Source of the DNA: JBBQHM01 sp038323965
GTDB taxonomy: Bacteria > Verrucomicrobiota > Verrucomicrobiia > Chthoniobacterales > UBA10450
NCBI GenBank assembly: GCA_038323965.1
Contig: JBBQHM010000052.1
Coordinates: 1-14,217 of the forward strand
Length of the DNA: 14,217 nucleotides
Direction of reading: 5' to 3'
The notes under the pieces were generated by a model. That model was not told the DNA's origin, ran no database searches, and was given only the letters and a program-made list of their open reading frames with translations. Position 1 is the first letter of the stretch, and each line of letters begins with the position of its first letter. The position numbers were made by a program, and so were the translations under genes. Positions 13,043 through 14,217 of the stretch are shown here, piece after piece.

Positions 13043-14217
13043 AGCAAACTCGCTCGGCGGGAGCCACCCACCCCGAGTTCCCGCTGCCGCCAGAGTGTGA
13101 AGATCACGGGGTAAAGCAGTAGCTCCAGAATTGCTGAGGTGACGATACCGCCAATCATCGGTGTAGCGATCCGTTTCATCACGTCCGCGCCTGCTTCGGT
13201 GGCAGGCGACCACATGATCGGTAAGAGACCGAAAAGAATCGCGCAGACAGTCATGATCTTCGGACGGATACGTCGCACCGCGCCTTCTTTGACGGCGGCG
13301 TGGAGATCGCTCATTGAGTTCATGCGACCAGCGGCCCGGAATTTTTCCCAGGCGTGATCGAGATAAAGCAACATGACGACCCCGGTCTCGGCATCGAGGC
13401 CGGCGAGCGCGATCAAGCCGACCCATACGGCGACACTCATGTTGTAGCCCAGCAGCCAGATCAACCAGAACGCGCCTACCAGTGAGAAGGGCACCGCCAA
13501 CAACACAATGAGGGTCTTTACGACCGATTTCGTGTTTATATAGAGCAGCACAAAGATGATCAGGAGCGTGAACGGAATCACGATCTTGAGTTTTTTCAGC
13601 GCCGCCTGGAGGTATTCGAATTGCCCCGCCCACTGAATGTAATAGCCGGGCGGAAATTGAATGGTTTGCCCCAGTTTCTGCGAGGCGCGGCGCACGTAGC
13701 CGTCAATATCGCTGGTCGTAATGTCCACGAATACGAAACCGACCAATTGCCCATTCTCGTCCCGGATGGAGGGTGGTCCCGTTTTGAATTTTATGTCAGC
13801 CAGCATTGAGATCGGCACCTGCGCGCCCGTTGGCGTCGGGACGAGGACGCGTTTCAGCGCGTCAAGATCTTCGCGAAAATCCCGCGCGTAACGCACACTC
13901 ACCGGATACCGCTCCCGCCCTTCAACGGTTGTCGTGACTGTCTTTCCGCCGATGGCACTTTCGACCACGTCGTTCACGTCGCCTACCGTCAATCCGTAGC
14001 GCGCAGCTGTTTCCCGATTCACATTGAAATCCAAAAAATAACCCCCTGTTGTCCGCTCGGCGTAAACACTGCGAGTATCAGGGACATCGGCCAGCGCTGT
14101 TTCGATCTGGACCCCAATCTCCTGGATTTTGGCGAGGTCGGGTCCGAAAATTTTGATACCCACTTTGCTGCGAAAACCGGTCGTCAGCATTTCGGTCCGG
14201 GTTTGGATCGGCATCCA
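13039..14217 (-). CDS. cusA: CusA/CzcA-type RND heavy-metal efflux pump, C-terminal part
   Basis: The last 392 residues of an inner-membrane RND pump of about 1,040; the 5' part is outside the window (the frame is open at the edge, reading WMPIQTRTEMLTTG). This family drives Cu(I)/Ag(I) out through an adaptor and a TolC channel using the proton gradient. Seen: periplasmic porter subdomains with FGPDLAKIQEIG and YFLDFNVNRETAARYGL, then the last membrane helices starting at KIVIPFTLLIIFVLLY. GLIALAGLDAETGVVMLLYLD keeps an acidic residue, and RPKIMTV a lysine, that I believe match E. coli CusA proton-relay positions E939 and K984. The end is PMIGGIVTSAILELLLYPVIF plus a short tail. Copper/silver type is favoured over zinc/cobalt by WMPIQTRTEM and the neighbours. 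Confidence 0.93.
   Translation of the reverse strand, partial: WMPIQTRTEMLTTGFRSKVGIKIFGPDLAKIQEIGVQIETALADVPDTRSVYAERTTGGYFLDFNVNRETAARYGLTVGDVNDVVESAIGGKTVTTTVEGRERYPVSVRYARDFREDLDALKRVLVPTPTGAQVPISMLADIKFKTGPPSIRDENGQLVGFVFVDITTSDIDGYVRRASQKLGQTIQFPPGYYIQWAGQFEYLQAALKKLKIVIPFTLLIIFVLLYINTKSVVKTLIVLLAVPFSLVGAFWLIWLLGYNMSVAVWVGLIALAGLDAETGVVMLLYLDHAWEKFRAAGRMNSMSDLHAAVKEGAVRRIRPKIMTVCAILFGLLPIMWSPATEAGADVMKRIATPMIGGIVTSAILELLLYPVIFTLWRQRELGVGGSRRASLL

Noticed and set aside
1..14217. CRISPR array, tRNA, rRNA or insertion sequence with transposase
   Set aside because: I found no regularly spaced repeats, no cloverleaf-like sequence, no rRNA stretch and no transposase or integrase-like protein on either strand.

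Overview
The window reads as a piece of chromosome from an uncultured, moderately GC-rich Gram-negative bacterium. It has outer-membrane and periplasmic efflux parts, lipoprotein signals and RND pumps. The protein families (a CusA followed by a small Cys/His exported protein, GH15 plus a 4-TM partner, the short 6-phosphogluconate dehydrogenase) suggest Verrucomicrobiota, perhaps Chthoniobacterales. That placement is from memory of the families and is not proven here.

Left region (1-4502, all minus strand): a copper/silver handling operon. In transcription order it encodes a small exported Cys/His protein fused in frame to the last codons of a lost cusA; a secreted DUF3347-like protein; a secreted protein with Cys and His; a 4-TM protein with a His/Met-rich tail and a heptad repeat; a Met/His-rich lipoprotein ending in a heavy-metal-binding domain; and a TolC/CusC-type outer-membrane channel that starts on GTG, overlaps the lipoprotein stop and leaves the window.

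Middle (4503-12410): a different kind of DNA. It begins with an orphan, 3'-damaged HicB-like antitoxin and a metallopeptidase-like protein whose zinc motif reads QEIGH instead of HEIGH. On the plus strand follow a secreted NTF2-like protein, a GH15 glucoamylase/trehalase-like enzyme and an overlapping 4-TM protein. Convergent to these is a minus-strand sugar-phosphate operon: HAD phosphatase, 6-phosphogluconate dehydrogenase (gnd) and class I fructose-bisphosphate aldolase (fbaB).

Right region (12411-14217, minus strand): the C-terminal third of a CusA-type RND pump, followed with an ATGA overlap by a frameshifted copy of the same small Cys/His protein that is intact at 3921-4502. The window is therefore bracketed by two diverged copies of one junction, cusA 3' end plus small Cys/His gene. 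In the left copy cusA is reduced to about 23 codons; in the right copy the small gene is decayed. The carbon-metabolism block sits between them, pointing to an old duplication of a copper-efflux module followed by insertion or deletion. The most interesting material is the set of poorly described periplasmic and membrane metal-binding proteins in the left operon and this mirrored decay.
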